From positions 1,240,001-1,304,000 of the forward strand of contig NZ_CP036287.1 in assembly GCF_007748095.1 (NCBI RefSeq): a stretch of 64,000 nt of DNA. The letters are read 5' to 3'. Both the position numbers and the translations under genes were made by a program. Below the pieces are notes generated by a model. The model was not told where the DNA came from, did not search any database, and was given only the letters and a program-made list of their open reading frames with translations. This stretch comes from Engelhardtia mirabilis (GTDB lineage Bacteria; Planctomycetota; UBA1135; GCA-002686595). Below are positions 53,055 to 60,937 of this stretch, piece by piece (position 1 is the stretch's first letter; the number at the start of each line of letters is the position of its first letter).

Positions 53055-53594
53055 TCAGTTCGTGGAGGGCGAGGCCGCGCAGCTCGTCAGTGCCGTCGCG
53101 GCGGCGCTGACCGTCGCCGCGATGCGCACCGCGTCTTGGATCTGCAAGGAGCTCACACCCCCCGCGGCCAGGACCGCCTCGTGGGCCTGGACGCACATGC
53201 CGCAGCCGTTGACGGCCGAGACCGCCAGGGCCCACAGCTCGCGATCGAGCTTGCCCTCCTCAGGCCCGCCCAGCGCTTGCATCCGCAGGCGCGCGGGGAG
53301 CTGCGAATACTCCGGCTTGCCCAGCAGGTGGACGAAGCGGTAGTAGACGTTGTTCATCGCCATGGTGGTGGCGACGGACTTGGCCAACTGCAGGTCGGCC
53401 TCGGACAGGTGCTCGGCGGCCTCGGCGTCGATCGCCGCGGCCAGCTCGGGGCAGCGCACCGCCAGGGCCGTGGCCACCAGCGTGCCCCAGAGCTGACGCT
53501 CGCTGAGGTGCTCCGAGCGGCTGACGTTGCCGAGGTTGAGGCGGATGTCCTTGGCCGTGTCCGGTAGGCGTTCGCGGATCGAATCGATGTTCAT
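53055..53594 (-). CDS. ahpD: Alkylhydroperoxidase AhpD
   Basis: The 179-residue protein belongs to the AhpD/CMD family. Residues 130-138 read GCGMCVQAH: the CxxC pair Cys131/Cys134 and His138 form the thiol-redox site, as in the mycobacterial enzyme. NNVYYRFVHL (81-90) is a second family signature. AhpD regenerates oxidised AhpC with electrons from lipoamide. The length matches the family (about 175). It starts 11 bases after the ahpC stop, so the pair is one operon, and is presumably induced by oxidative stress through the OxyR gene divergent from ahpC. Confidence 0.95.
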   Translation of the reverse strand: MNIDSIRERLPDTAKDIRLNLGNVSRSEHLSERQLWGTLVATALAVRCPELAAAIDAEAAEHLSEADLQLAKSVATTMAMNNVYYRFVHLLGKPEYSQLPARLRMQALGGPEEGKLDRELWALAVSAVNGCGMCVQAHEAVLAAGGVSSLQIQDAVRIAATVSAAATALTSCAASPSTN

Positions 53595-53605
53595 GGCGTC
53601 TCCTC

Positions 53606-54148
53606 TCAGGCCACTTGAATGGTGTCGTCGCCTTTCTGCCAGTTGCAGGGGCACAGCTCGTCGGTCTGCAGCGCGTCCAGGATCCGCAGAGTCTCCTGGG
53701 GGTTGCGACCCACGTCGAGGCCGTTGACCGACACGTGCTGGATCACGCCCTCGGGGTCGACGATGAAGGTCGCGCGCAGGCACACGCCTTCCTTCTCGTC
53801 GAGGATGCCCAGGGCTTGCGACAGCTCGCGCTTGACGTCCGCCAGCATCGGGAAGGGCAGGTCGCGCAGGTCGTCGTGGTTCTGGCGCCAGGCCAGGTGC
53901 ACGAACTCGGAGTCGGTCGACAGGCCCAGGATCTGGGTGTCGCGATCGGCGAACTCGCGCTCGAGCTTGCCGAAGGCGGCGATCTCGGTGGGGCAGATGA
54001 AGGTGAAGTCCTTGGGCCAGGCGAAGATCACGCGCCACTTGCCGGGGTGGCTCTCGTGGGTGATGCGAGCGAAGGCCGTGGAGGGCTTCTCGATGTCCAC
54101 GGTGGCCTGGAGGTCGAATTCGGGGAGGCGGTTGCCGACGGTGAGCAT
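53606..54148 (-). CDS. ahpC: Alkyl hydroperoxide reductase AhpC (2-Cys peroxiredoxin)
   Basis: The 180-residue peroxiredoxin has the peroxidatic Cys52 in DFTFICPTE and two C-terminal Cys, 166 and 168, in ELCPCNW. This three-Cys pattern is that of AhpC proteins paired with AhpD, as in mycobacteria. WRVIFAWPKDF precedes the active site, and DPEGVIQHVSV is the later family strand. It reduces H2O2, organic peroxides and peroxynitrite; AhpD recycles it. It is the first gene of ahpC-ahpD and is divergent from oxyR, 132 bases apart, with a dyad between them. Confidence 0.96.
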   Translation of the reverse strand: MLTVGNRLPEFDLQATVDIEKPSTAFARITHESHPGKWRVIFAWPKDFTFICPTEIAAFGKLEREFADRDTQILGLSTDSEFVHLAWRQNHDDLRDLPFPMLADVKRELSQALGILDEKEGVCLRATFIVDPEGVIQHVSVNGLDVGRNPQETLRILDALQTDELCPCNWQKGDDTIQVA

Positions 54149-54223
54149 GGTGGGAGTCCTGTGGCGGTTGGTTGGTGGCACGCTTCGCAGCGCGCCGTGC
54201 AGGAGAAGATCGGCCATGATCGG

Positions 54224-54273
54224 TGATAAATCCAATCGCTTCGATTGCGAGTCAGGATCGCTTTGGGTTATCA
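54224..54273. promoter_or_regulatory. Candidate OxyR operator between ahpC and oxyR
   Basis: TGATAA (54224-54229) and TTATCA (54268-54273) form a wide dyad, with a tighter one inside: CAATCG-CTT-CGATTG (54233-54247). OxyR recognises extended dyads of ATAG/CTAT-type half-sites spread over about 45 bases, and this is the right length and place between divergent ahpC and oxyR. The half-sites here are not perfect matches to the enterobacterial consensus. Confidence 0.5.
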
Positions 54274-54280
54274 AGGCCCC

Positions 54281-55219
54281 ATGGCCGACCACCGCCGTGA
54301 TGGGACCCACTCGCCGCCCAATCGACCGACCGTGCGCCAGCTCGAATACGTCCTGGCCGTGGCGGAGCACCTGCACTTCCGCCGCGCCGCCGAGGCCTGT
54401 GGCGTGACCCAGCCGGCCCTCAGCGCCCAGATCCAGACCCTCGAGGAGCTGCTCGGCGTGCAGCTCTTCGAGCGCAATCGGCGCCAGGTGCTGTTGACGG
54501 CGACCGGGCGCCAGGTCGTGGCGCGGGCGCGCGACATCGTCTCGGCGGTCGACGGCCTGTTCTCGGCCGTGGCCTCCGGGCGCGAGCCCCTGGTGGGGAC
54601 CCTGCGGATGGGCGTGATCCCGACCATCGCGCCCTACCTCCTGCCGCGGGTGATCCCGGGCCTGCGCTCGCGCTTCCCCGAGCTGCGCCTGTACCTGCGC
54701 GAGGAGTTCACGCACCTGCTACTCGAGCGCCTGGGGTCCGGCGAGCTCGACGTGGCCCTCTTGGCCCTGCCGGTCACCGGGGACTTCGAGGCCCAACTGC
54801 TGTTCAACGACGACTTCCACGTGGCCCTGCCGCCGGACCACCCGCTGGCCAAGCGCCGGCGCCTCAAGGAGTCCGACTTGGCGAACGAGGACGTGCTGCT
54901 ACTCGAGGATGGGCACTGCCTGCGCGACCAGGCCCTGGCCCTGTGCGGCAGCGCCGGCGCGGTGGAGAACATGCAGATGCGCGCCACCAGCCTGGGGACC
55001 CTGACCCAGATGGTCGCGGGGGGGCTGGGGCTGACCCTGCTGCCCGAGATCGCCATCGACGTGGAGTCCATGCACGGGGCCGCGATCGAGGTGCGGCCCT
55101 TCACCCACCCGCGGCCGCACCGCGAGGTGGGCCTGGTCTGGCGCCGCGCGTCCGGTCGGTCGGAGGAGTTCCGGCTGCTCGGGGAGACGCTGGTCGAGCT
55201 GCTGGACGCGGGGAGCTGA
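54281..55219 (+). CDS. oxyR: Peroxide-sensing LysR regulator OxyR
   Basis: The 312-residue protein has an N-terminal LysR-type HTH (about 18-75: RRAAEACGVTQPALSAQIQT) and a substrate-binding-like domain. The OxyR redox pair is present: Cys213 in DGHCLRDQAL and Cys222 in ALCG, nine residues apart as in E. coli (199 and 208). Peroxide forms the disulfide and turns on target genes. The start at 54281 (MADHRRDG) fits better than TTG 54245. Divergent from ahpC, whose operon it should control; it may also repress itself through the shared operator. Confidence 0.95.
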   Translation: MADHRRDGTHSPPNRPTVRQLEYVLAVAEHLHFRRAAEACGVTQPALSAQIQTLEELLGVQLFERNRRQVLLTATGRQVVARARDIVSAVDGLFSAVASGREPLVGTLRMGVIPTIAPYLLPRVIPGLRSRFPELRLYLREEFTHLLLERLGSGELDVALLALPVTGDFEAQLLFNDDFHVALPPDHPLAKRRRLKESDLANEDVLLLEDGHCLRDQALALCGSAGAVENMQMRATSLGTLTQMVAGGLGLTLLPEIAIDVESMHGAAIEVRPFTHPRPHREVGLVWRRASGRSEEFRLLGETLVELLDAGS

Positions 55220-55283
55220 CGGGGCGCGGGGGGCCTCGAATCGACGCTCAAGCGCCGGCGGGGGCCTCCGATAACCACCCCGC

Positions 55284-56834
55284 ATGCACCCCTCGGACCT
55301 GATCCCCTCCTCCAGCCGTCCGGGGGCGCCGACCTCCGAGGACCTCTTGCGGGCCGGTGAGGCCAGCCTCGTCGCCGGTCGGGTGGACGAAGCCCTGCGG
55401 CTGTTCGCGACGGCCGTTCGCGTCGATGGCCATTCGAGCCAAGCCCTGACCGCGTTCGGCGGGGCACTGGCCCAAAGCGGTGACCTCGCGCGGGCGCGGT
55501 TGGTGCTGGAGCGCTCCCTCGCGGCGGACCCCCTCCAACGCGAGGCCTGGCTGGCGATGGCGACCCTGGAGCTGGACCAGTCGCGGCCCAGCGCGGCCCT
55601 CGGTGCCATCGACCGCGCCTTGGCCCTGGGTCCGATGACGGCCGAGCTCCTGGGCATCCTGGCGCGGGCGCGCCTGGCCTCGGGTGATGTCGACGGCGCC
55701 CGCCGGGCCGTGGACCACGGCCTGGGTCTCGCGCCCGCCGATGCGACCCTCCACAACGTCGCCGCCGCCATCGACCGCGCCAGCGGCAACGGCGAGCGGG
55801 CGGCCCTGCGCCTGGCCCGCGCGGCGTCCATGGACCCCATGGGTCAATCGCGCGCTTGGTACGAGTTGGCGCGCGCCGGCGAGCCCCTGGACGAGGCCGA
55901 GCTGCGCGCCGAGTTGAGCGCCGCCAGCGCCGCGGGGAACCGCGTGCGGCTCGCCAACCTGCACCACGCCCTGGCGGAGGTCCTGCGCGGCCGCGGCTTG
56001 CCCGAAGCGCTGGTCCAGGCCGCGGCCGGCAACGCCCTGACCGCCACCGGCGACGCGGCGACCTCCATCAGCGCCCAGGTCGACCAGACCATCGCCACCT
56101 TCGACGCGACCTACTTCGCCCAGGCGCGCGGCGCGGGGCTGCGCGGCTCGGCGCCGATCGTCGTGGTCGGCACGCCCAGCGCGGCCCTCGACCACGTGGC
56201 CGGCCTGCTCGGCAACCACCCCTCGACCGCGCGCACCGAAGCGGGACACCTGGCGACCCTGGCGGCCCAGGTCGAGCCCACGGTCGGCCTGCCCTTTCCC
56301 TTGGGCTGCGAGCGCTTGGAGCGCGGGCACTGGGCCGGCATGGCCCACCGCTACGTGGAGCTCGTCGGCAGCGCCGCGCGGGGCCAGCGCACCCTCGACG
56401 TGAGCGCGGGCAACGGGCTCTACCTCGGTCTGGTCGCGAGCTGCCTGCCCGACGCGCGGGTGATCCACGTGCGGCGTGACCGCCGCGACGCGGCACTAGA
56501 GGACCTGCTGATGCACCGCGGCGTGGTCGACCTGTCCTGGAGCGGCTCGCTGGCGGAGATCGTCGAGCACGAGGGCGATGCCGCGCGCTTGATGGAGCAC
56601 TGGCGGAAGGTCCTGTCGTTGCCGCTGCTCGAGGTCGACGCGGCGGACCTGGTGCGGGAGCCGAGCATCCAGCAGCGGCGCCTGTGCGAGTTCGCCGGGC
56701 TCGCACTGCCCGAGCGCACATCGCCGGCGCCCGCGGCGGAGCGACTGCGGGTGGGCGCCTGGCGCGCCTACGAGGCCGAGCTGCGGGCACAACTGCCCGA
56801 GCACTGGTTCGCGAGCGCCATCGGCGTTTCGTGA
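55284..56834 (+). CDS. TPR-sulfotransferase-like protein, PAPS motif degenerate
   Basis: The 516-residue protein begins with about six tetratricopeptide repeats (GEASLVAGRVDEALRLFATA; LLGILARARLASGDVDGARR; residues 20-210). The C-terminal half is of the sulfotransferase family: the 3'-phosphate strand is DARVIHVRRDRRDAALEDL, and the C-terminal helical part follows. In active members the opening reads P-I-x-I-V-G-M-P-R-S-G-T; here it is PIVVVGTPSAALD, so the 5'-phosphosulfate-binding residues are altered. It may have lost PAPS binding or act on another donor. TPR-sulfotransferase fusions usually sulfate peptides or proteins. It starts 64 bases after oxyR on the same strand but is probably functionally unrelated. 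Confidence 0.8.
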   Translation: MHPSDLIPSSSRPGAPTSEDLLRAGEASLVAGRVDEALRLFATAVRVDGHSSQALTAFGGALAQSGDLARARLVLERSLAADPLQREAWLAMATLELDQSRPSAALGAIDRALALGPMTAELLGILARARLASGDVDGARRAVDHGLGLAPADATLHNVAAAIDRASGNGERAALRLARAASMDPMGQSRAWYELARAGEPLDEAELRAELSAASAAGNRVRLANLHHALAEVLRGRGLPEALVQAAAGNALTATGDAATSISAQVDQTIATFDATYFAQARGAGLRGSAPIVVVGTPSAALDHVAGLLGNHPSTARTEAGHLATLAAQVEPTVGLPFPLGCERLERGHWAGMAHRYVELVGSAARGQRTLDVSAGNGLYLGLVASCLPDARVIHVRRDRRDAALEDLLMHRGVVDLSWSGSLAEIVEHEGDAARLMEHWRKVLSLPLLEVDAADLVREPSIQQRRLCEFAGLALPERTSPAPAAERLRVGAWRAYEAELRAQLPEHWFASAIGVS

Positions 56835-57078
56835 ACGGGCCGCGATAGCCCCGACGCCGGCTGTCGTTCGACGCAGGTAGAGCAGACGGCTCGCGGCGCG
56901 ATCTCGAGGTCGGGCGCTGCGTCTCGGTCCATGGCGACCGTCGTATCCCCCTGCCGAGGATCGCGGAGCAGACGAACGGGAACCGCGACCGTCCGGGACT
57001 GAGTCCTGGGCCGCCGAACTTTCGAACCGGAGATCTAGGATGAGCGTGACCGCGAACGCTCCTCCCCGAGACCCGCCC

Positions 57079-58863
57079 ATGATGCTCACCAAGCTGCTGG
57101 TTCCCCTACTGCTGTGCGCCGGTACCGCCGCCGCGCAGACCTATCCCCTTCCGGCGACCACGGGCAGCACCACCGCGACGGAGGGCACGGCTCCCTTCCT
57201 GCTTCCGGCGGGCGTCACCCAGACCAAGATCGCCGACCGCCTGACCCTGACACTCCAGGGCCTGCCCGCGACCTTCGGCAATTGGGACATGATCGCCCTG
57301 GATCCGACCAGCCGCTTCGTCTTCGTGCCGGCGGAGGTCTCCCAGGGCTCGGGCCTGTTCCGCTTCGACACCCAGGACTCGAGCTTCGAGCTGTTGATGG
57401 TCGGCGACAACAGCGGCGTGCGTGAATCGGACCCCGCCCAGTGGAGCGCGGCCACCGACGACTTCGGACGCTTCGACCCGGCCACTTGGACGCCTTGGGG
57501 GTCAGTGCTGACTGCCGAGGAGACCACCGGCGGGCGCCTGTTCGAGGTCCGAAACCCCCTCGCGACCGGCGGCCCCTACGACGTGGTCTGGCACTCGGGG
57601 ATCCCCGCCCTGCGCCACGAGGGCCTGCGCCTGGACTCCCTCGGCAACGTCTACATGGTCGACGAGGACAACTCGGGCTCGATCTACAAGTTCGCGCCCA
57701 AGACGCCGGGCGACCTGTCGGTGGGCCAGTCCTTCGTGCTGCGCGTCGACGCCTACGCCGCCAACCCCCTGGCCAACGCGGCCCTGGATTGGAGCGCGCC
57801 GGTGAACCTCTCGGCGAGTCGCTTCGGCGCCGCGACTTGGGTGCCCATGACCGACGCGGACGGCGTTGCCCTGACCGCGGCGGATCCCTTCGCCTTCGTG
57901 ACGACCACCGGCGGTCGCAACGCGGCGGACGAGCTGAAGGGCACGCCCTACGGCCGGCCGGAGGACCTGGAGGTGTCGTTCCTCGCGAATGGCCACGAGG
58001 TGCTGTTCTGTTCGCTGACCTCCGAGAACCGCGTGGTCTCGATCGAGTTGAGCGACCCGACGCACTGCACGGTGCGCGTCTTCGTGGACTTCGACACGCT
58101 CAACCTGGCCACCGGCCTCGACGTCAACCCCTTGCAGCAGAGCCCCACGGTCAGCCCCGGGCCGGACACCGCGACCAACTTCGACGATCCGGACAACCTG
58201 GCCGTGGATGCCTTCGGCGACATCTACGTGGTCGAGGACCAGAACCCGGGCGACGTGTGGAAGTGCGTCGACGCGGACCGCGACGGCGTGGCCGAGGGGA
58301 TGGGGATCTGGCTCAGCCTGGGGGTGGCCGGCACCGAGCCGACGGGGCTGATCGCCGATCCGAACGACCCCTACCGCTTTTGGCTGTGCGTGATGCACCC
58401 CGACAGCGCCAACGACGCTCTGTGGGCGCTGGACACGCGGCCCTATCCGGGATCGGACGATGACCTGGTGCTGCGCACGGGCGTGAACGGACCCGCGGTC
58501 GCCCTGCCCGGTGAGTTCGTGAAGGCCGCCGGCGCCGGCGACACGGTGGCCCTCGAGGTCGAGTCCCCGGGCGGGACGCACCTGGGCGAGCCGTACATCG
58601 TCTTCGGCCAGGGCGCCCTTGCGGGTGGCTTGATCCCGAGCCCGTTCATCGCGGGGTCGTGGCTGAACCTGCTGTGGCCCGCGGTGATCCTGGATGGCAC
58701 CACCAACTTCGTCGCGCCGGTGAACCTGCCCGGCGGCGGCTCGTCCGCGAGCCTGGTGGTACCCAGTGGTCTGGCCGGCTTCTCGATCGCCATTCAAGCG
58801 GTGACGATCGGTGCGGGTGGATTGACCCTGACCGAAGCGCACGAGTTGACGGTCGTCAACTGA
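57079..58863 (+). CDS. Secreted DUF839/PhoX-like protein (paralog 1)
   Basis: The 594-residue product has a signal peptide (MMLTKLLVPLLLCAGTAAAQ). The body matches the DUF839 (PhoX-type) beta-propeller: WTPWGSVLTAEETTGGRLFE, then GLRLDSLGNVYMVDEDNSGS, and YGRPEDLEV, with ENRVVSIEL and DDPDNLAVDAFG following. PhoX phosphatases bind Ca and Fe through acidic residues, including the EET Glu and ED pairs present here, but whether it is catalytic cannot be said. The tail (GLIPSPFIAGSWLNLLWPAV through LTEAHELTVVN) is a variant of the recurring C-terminal sandwich. Start M at 57079 chosen for the signal peptide; 57040 is upstream in frame. Tandem paralog follows. Confidence 0.85.
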   Translation: MMLTKLLVPLLLCAGTAAAQTYPLPATTGSTTATEGTAPFLLPAGVTQTKIADRLTLTLQGLPATFGNWDMIALDPTSRFVFVPAEVSQGSGLFRFDTQDSSFELLMVGDNSGVRESDPAQWSAATDDFGRFDPATWTPWGSVLTAEETTGGRLFEVRNPLATGGPYDVVWHSGIPALRHEGLRLDSLGNVYMVDEDNSGSIYKFAPKTPGDLSVGQSFVLRVDAYAANPLANAALDWSAPVNLSASRFGAATWVPMTDADGVALTAADPFAFVTTTGGRNAADELKGTPYGRPEDLEVSFLANGHEVLFCSLTSENRVVSIELSDPTHCTVRVFVDFDTLNLATGLDVNPLQQSPTVSPGPDTATNFDDPDNLAVDAFGDIYVVEDQNPGDVWKCVDADRDGVAEGMGIWLSLGVAGTEPTGLIADPNDPYRFWLCVMHPDSANDALWALDTRPYPGSDDDLVLRTGVNGPAVALPGEFVKAAGAGDTVALEVESPGGTHLGEPYIVFGQGALAGGLIPSPFIAGSWLNLLWPAVILDGTTNFVAPVNLPGGGSSASLVVPSGLAGFSIAIQAVTIGAGGLTLTEAHELTVVN

Positions 58864-59126
58864 CGCGCGCGCGCGAGAGCGGCGGGGTGTGAGGCCAGTG
58901 CGAATGGCGCGCGAAGCTGCGGTCGTTCGTGGGTCAATCGCACACCAAGCGCGTGGCCCGAGTGTGTACGGATCCTTGCGCGCACTTCTCGCGTCGCTGA
59001 CCGGGCGCTGCGCGGGACTTGATGTCGGACAGCGAGGCTGTGCGCCGTGACGACGGGTGAGTTCGCGCATCGACGCGACCCGTCGTCCTTCGTGCATCCG
59101 CCCACTTGGGCAGTCCGACTCCCGAC

Positions 59127-60911
59127 ATGCTGAAGTCTCAAATTCTGGTCCTGGCGACGATCCCCGCGAGTGCGAGCATCGCCCTGGGCCAGACGTTCCC
59201 CCTGCCGGCGACCGCCGGTGACACGACTCCGACCGAGGCCACGGCGCCCTTCCTGACTCCGACCAGCGTGATCCAGACCCTGATCACCGATCGCGACACG
59301 CTGACACCCCTCGGCCTGCCCGCCAGCTTCAGCAACTGGGACATGGTCGCCTTCGACGAGACCAGCCGCTTCGTCTTCATCCCCGCCGAGGTCTCCAGCG
59401 GCGCGGGGGTGTTCCGCTACGACACCCAGGACGGGACCTTCGAGGTGCTGCTGGAAGGCAATGGCTCTGGGGTTCGTGAGTCCGACCCCCTGGCCTGGAG
59501 CGCCACGAACGACGACTACGCCCGCCTCGACCCGGCCACCCTCACGCCCTGGGGCTCGGTCCTCACCGGTGAGGAGACCACCGGCGGCCGCCTGTTCGAG
59601 ATCCTGGATCCGAAGTCCGCCACCCCGACCGTCGTCTGGCGCTCCAACATCCCCGCCGTGGGCCACGAGGGGCTGCGCCTGGGTGCCGGCGGCGAGGTCT
59701 ACTTCGTCGACGAGGACAACTCCGGTTCGCTCTACAAGTTCGTACCGAAGGTCGCCGGCGATCTCTCGGTGGGGCAGAGCTTCGTGCTCAGCGTCGATGC
59801 CTTCGCCGCGGACTCCACGGTCGATGCCTCGGCCAACTGGGACAACGCCGCAAACCTGGCGGCTGCGCGCTTCGGCGCCGCCTCGTGGGTGGCGCTGACC
59901 GACGCCGACGGCGTGGCCCTGACCACGGCCGATCCCTTCGCCTTCGTCAATACCACCGGCGGGCGCACGGCGGCCGACGAGTTGGTCGGCACGCCCTACG
60001 GTCGCCCCGAGGACCTGGCCGTCGGCTTCCTGGCGAACGGCAACGAGGTCGTCTACTGCACCCTGACGAGCGAGAACCGCGTGCTCTCCATCGAGCTGAC
60101 GAGCGCGGACACGGCCTTCGTGCGCGAGTTCGTCAACTTCGACACGATCGACCTGGCCACGGGGCTCGACGTCAACCCGACCCAGAACGAGCCGACCACC
60201 AGCCCGGGTCCGGACTCGGCGACCAACTTCGACGATCCCGACAACCTGGCGATCGACGCCTTCGGCTCGATCTACATCCTCGAGGACGAGGGCCCCGGCG
60301 ACATCTGGAAGTGCGTCGACGCCGACGGCGATGGCGTCGCCGAGGGCATGGGGATCTTCGCGAGCCTGGGCGTCGACGGCTCCGAGCCGACCGGCCTGCT
60401 CGCCGACCCCAACGATCCCTACCGCTTCATCGTCTGCATCCAGCACCCCTCGAGCGGCAACGACGCCCTGTGGCAGCTCGACGCCAAGCCCTACCCGGCG
60501 GTCGGCGGTGACCTGGCGCTGCGCACGGGCGTCAACGGCGCCCCCAACGCCTTCCCCGGCGAGTTCGTCAAGGCCGCGGTCGCCGGTGACGTCGCCACCC
60601 TCGAGGTCGCCTCGCCCGCGGGCTCCCTCGAGCTGCAGCCCTTCGCGCTGTTGGCCCAGGGCGTGGTGCCCGGGACGGTCCAGGCCAGTCCCTTCTTCGC
60701 CGGCCTGTGGCTCGACGCGCTGCTGCCCGTCGTGACCCTCGACGGCGCGCTGAACCTGATCAACCCGGTCAATCTGCCCCTGGGCGGCTCGTCGGTCGAC
60801 GTCGTGATCCCCGCCGGCCTGGCCGGGATCAGCATCGTCGTCCAGGGCGTCTCCCTCGCCGCGAGCGGGATCGTCTTCACCGACGCCCACGAGCTCGTGA
60901 TCGAGGGCTGA
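59127..60911 (+). CDS. Secreted DUF839/PhoX-like protein (paralog 2)
   Basis: The 594-residue paralog is collinear with the gene at 57079: signal peptide MLKSQILVLATIPASASIALGQ, then LTPWGSVLTGEETTGGRLFE, YFVDEDNSGSLYKFVPK, YGRPEDLAVGF and FDDPDNLAIDAFGS. Every block is retained at the same spacing, so the pair arose by tandem duplication and both seem under selection. The tail again ends in FTDAHELVIEG. The start at 59127 gives the signal peptide. If the family is a phosphatase it would release phosphate outside the cell, but no Pho-box-like site was seen upstream. Confidence 0.85.
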   Translation: MLKSQILVLATIPASASIALGQTFPLPATAGDTTPTEATAPFLTPTSVIQTLITDRDTLTPLGLPASFSNWDMVAFDETSRFVFIPAEVSSGAGVFRYDTQDGTFEVLLEGNGSGVRESDPLAWSATNDDYARLDPATLTPWGSVLTGEETTGGRLFEILDPKSATPTVVWRSNIPAVGHEGLRLGAGGEVYFVDEDNSGSLYKFVPKVAGDLSVGQSFVLSVDAFAADSTVDASANWDNAANLAAARFGAASWVALTDADGVALTTADPFAFVNTTGGRTAADELVGTPYGRPEDLAVGFLANGNEVVYCTLTSENRVLSIELTSADTAFVREFVNFDTIDLATGLDVNPTQNEPTTSPGPDSATNFDDPDNLAIDAFGSIYILEDEGPGDIWKCVDADGDGVAEGMGIFASLGVDGSEPTGLLADPNDPYRFIVCIQHPSSGNDALWQLDAKPYPAVGGDLALRTGVNGAPNAFPGEFVKAAVAGDVATLEVASPAGSLELQPFALLAQGVVPGTVQASPFFAGLWLDALLPVVTLDGALNLINPVNLPLGGSSVDVVIPAGLAGISIVVQGVSLAASGIVFTDAHELVIEG

Positions 60912-60937
60912 GCTGATGGTGGGGCGAGGTCGCCGGG

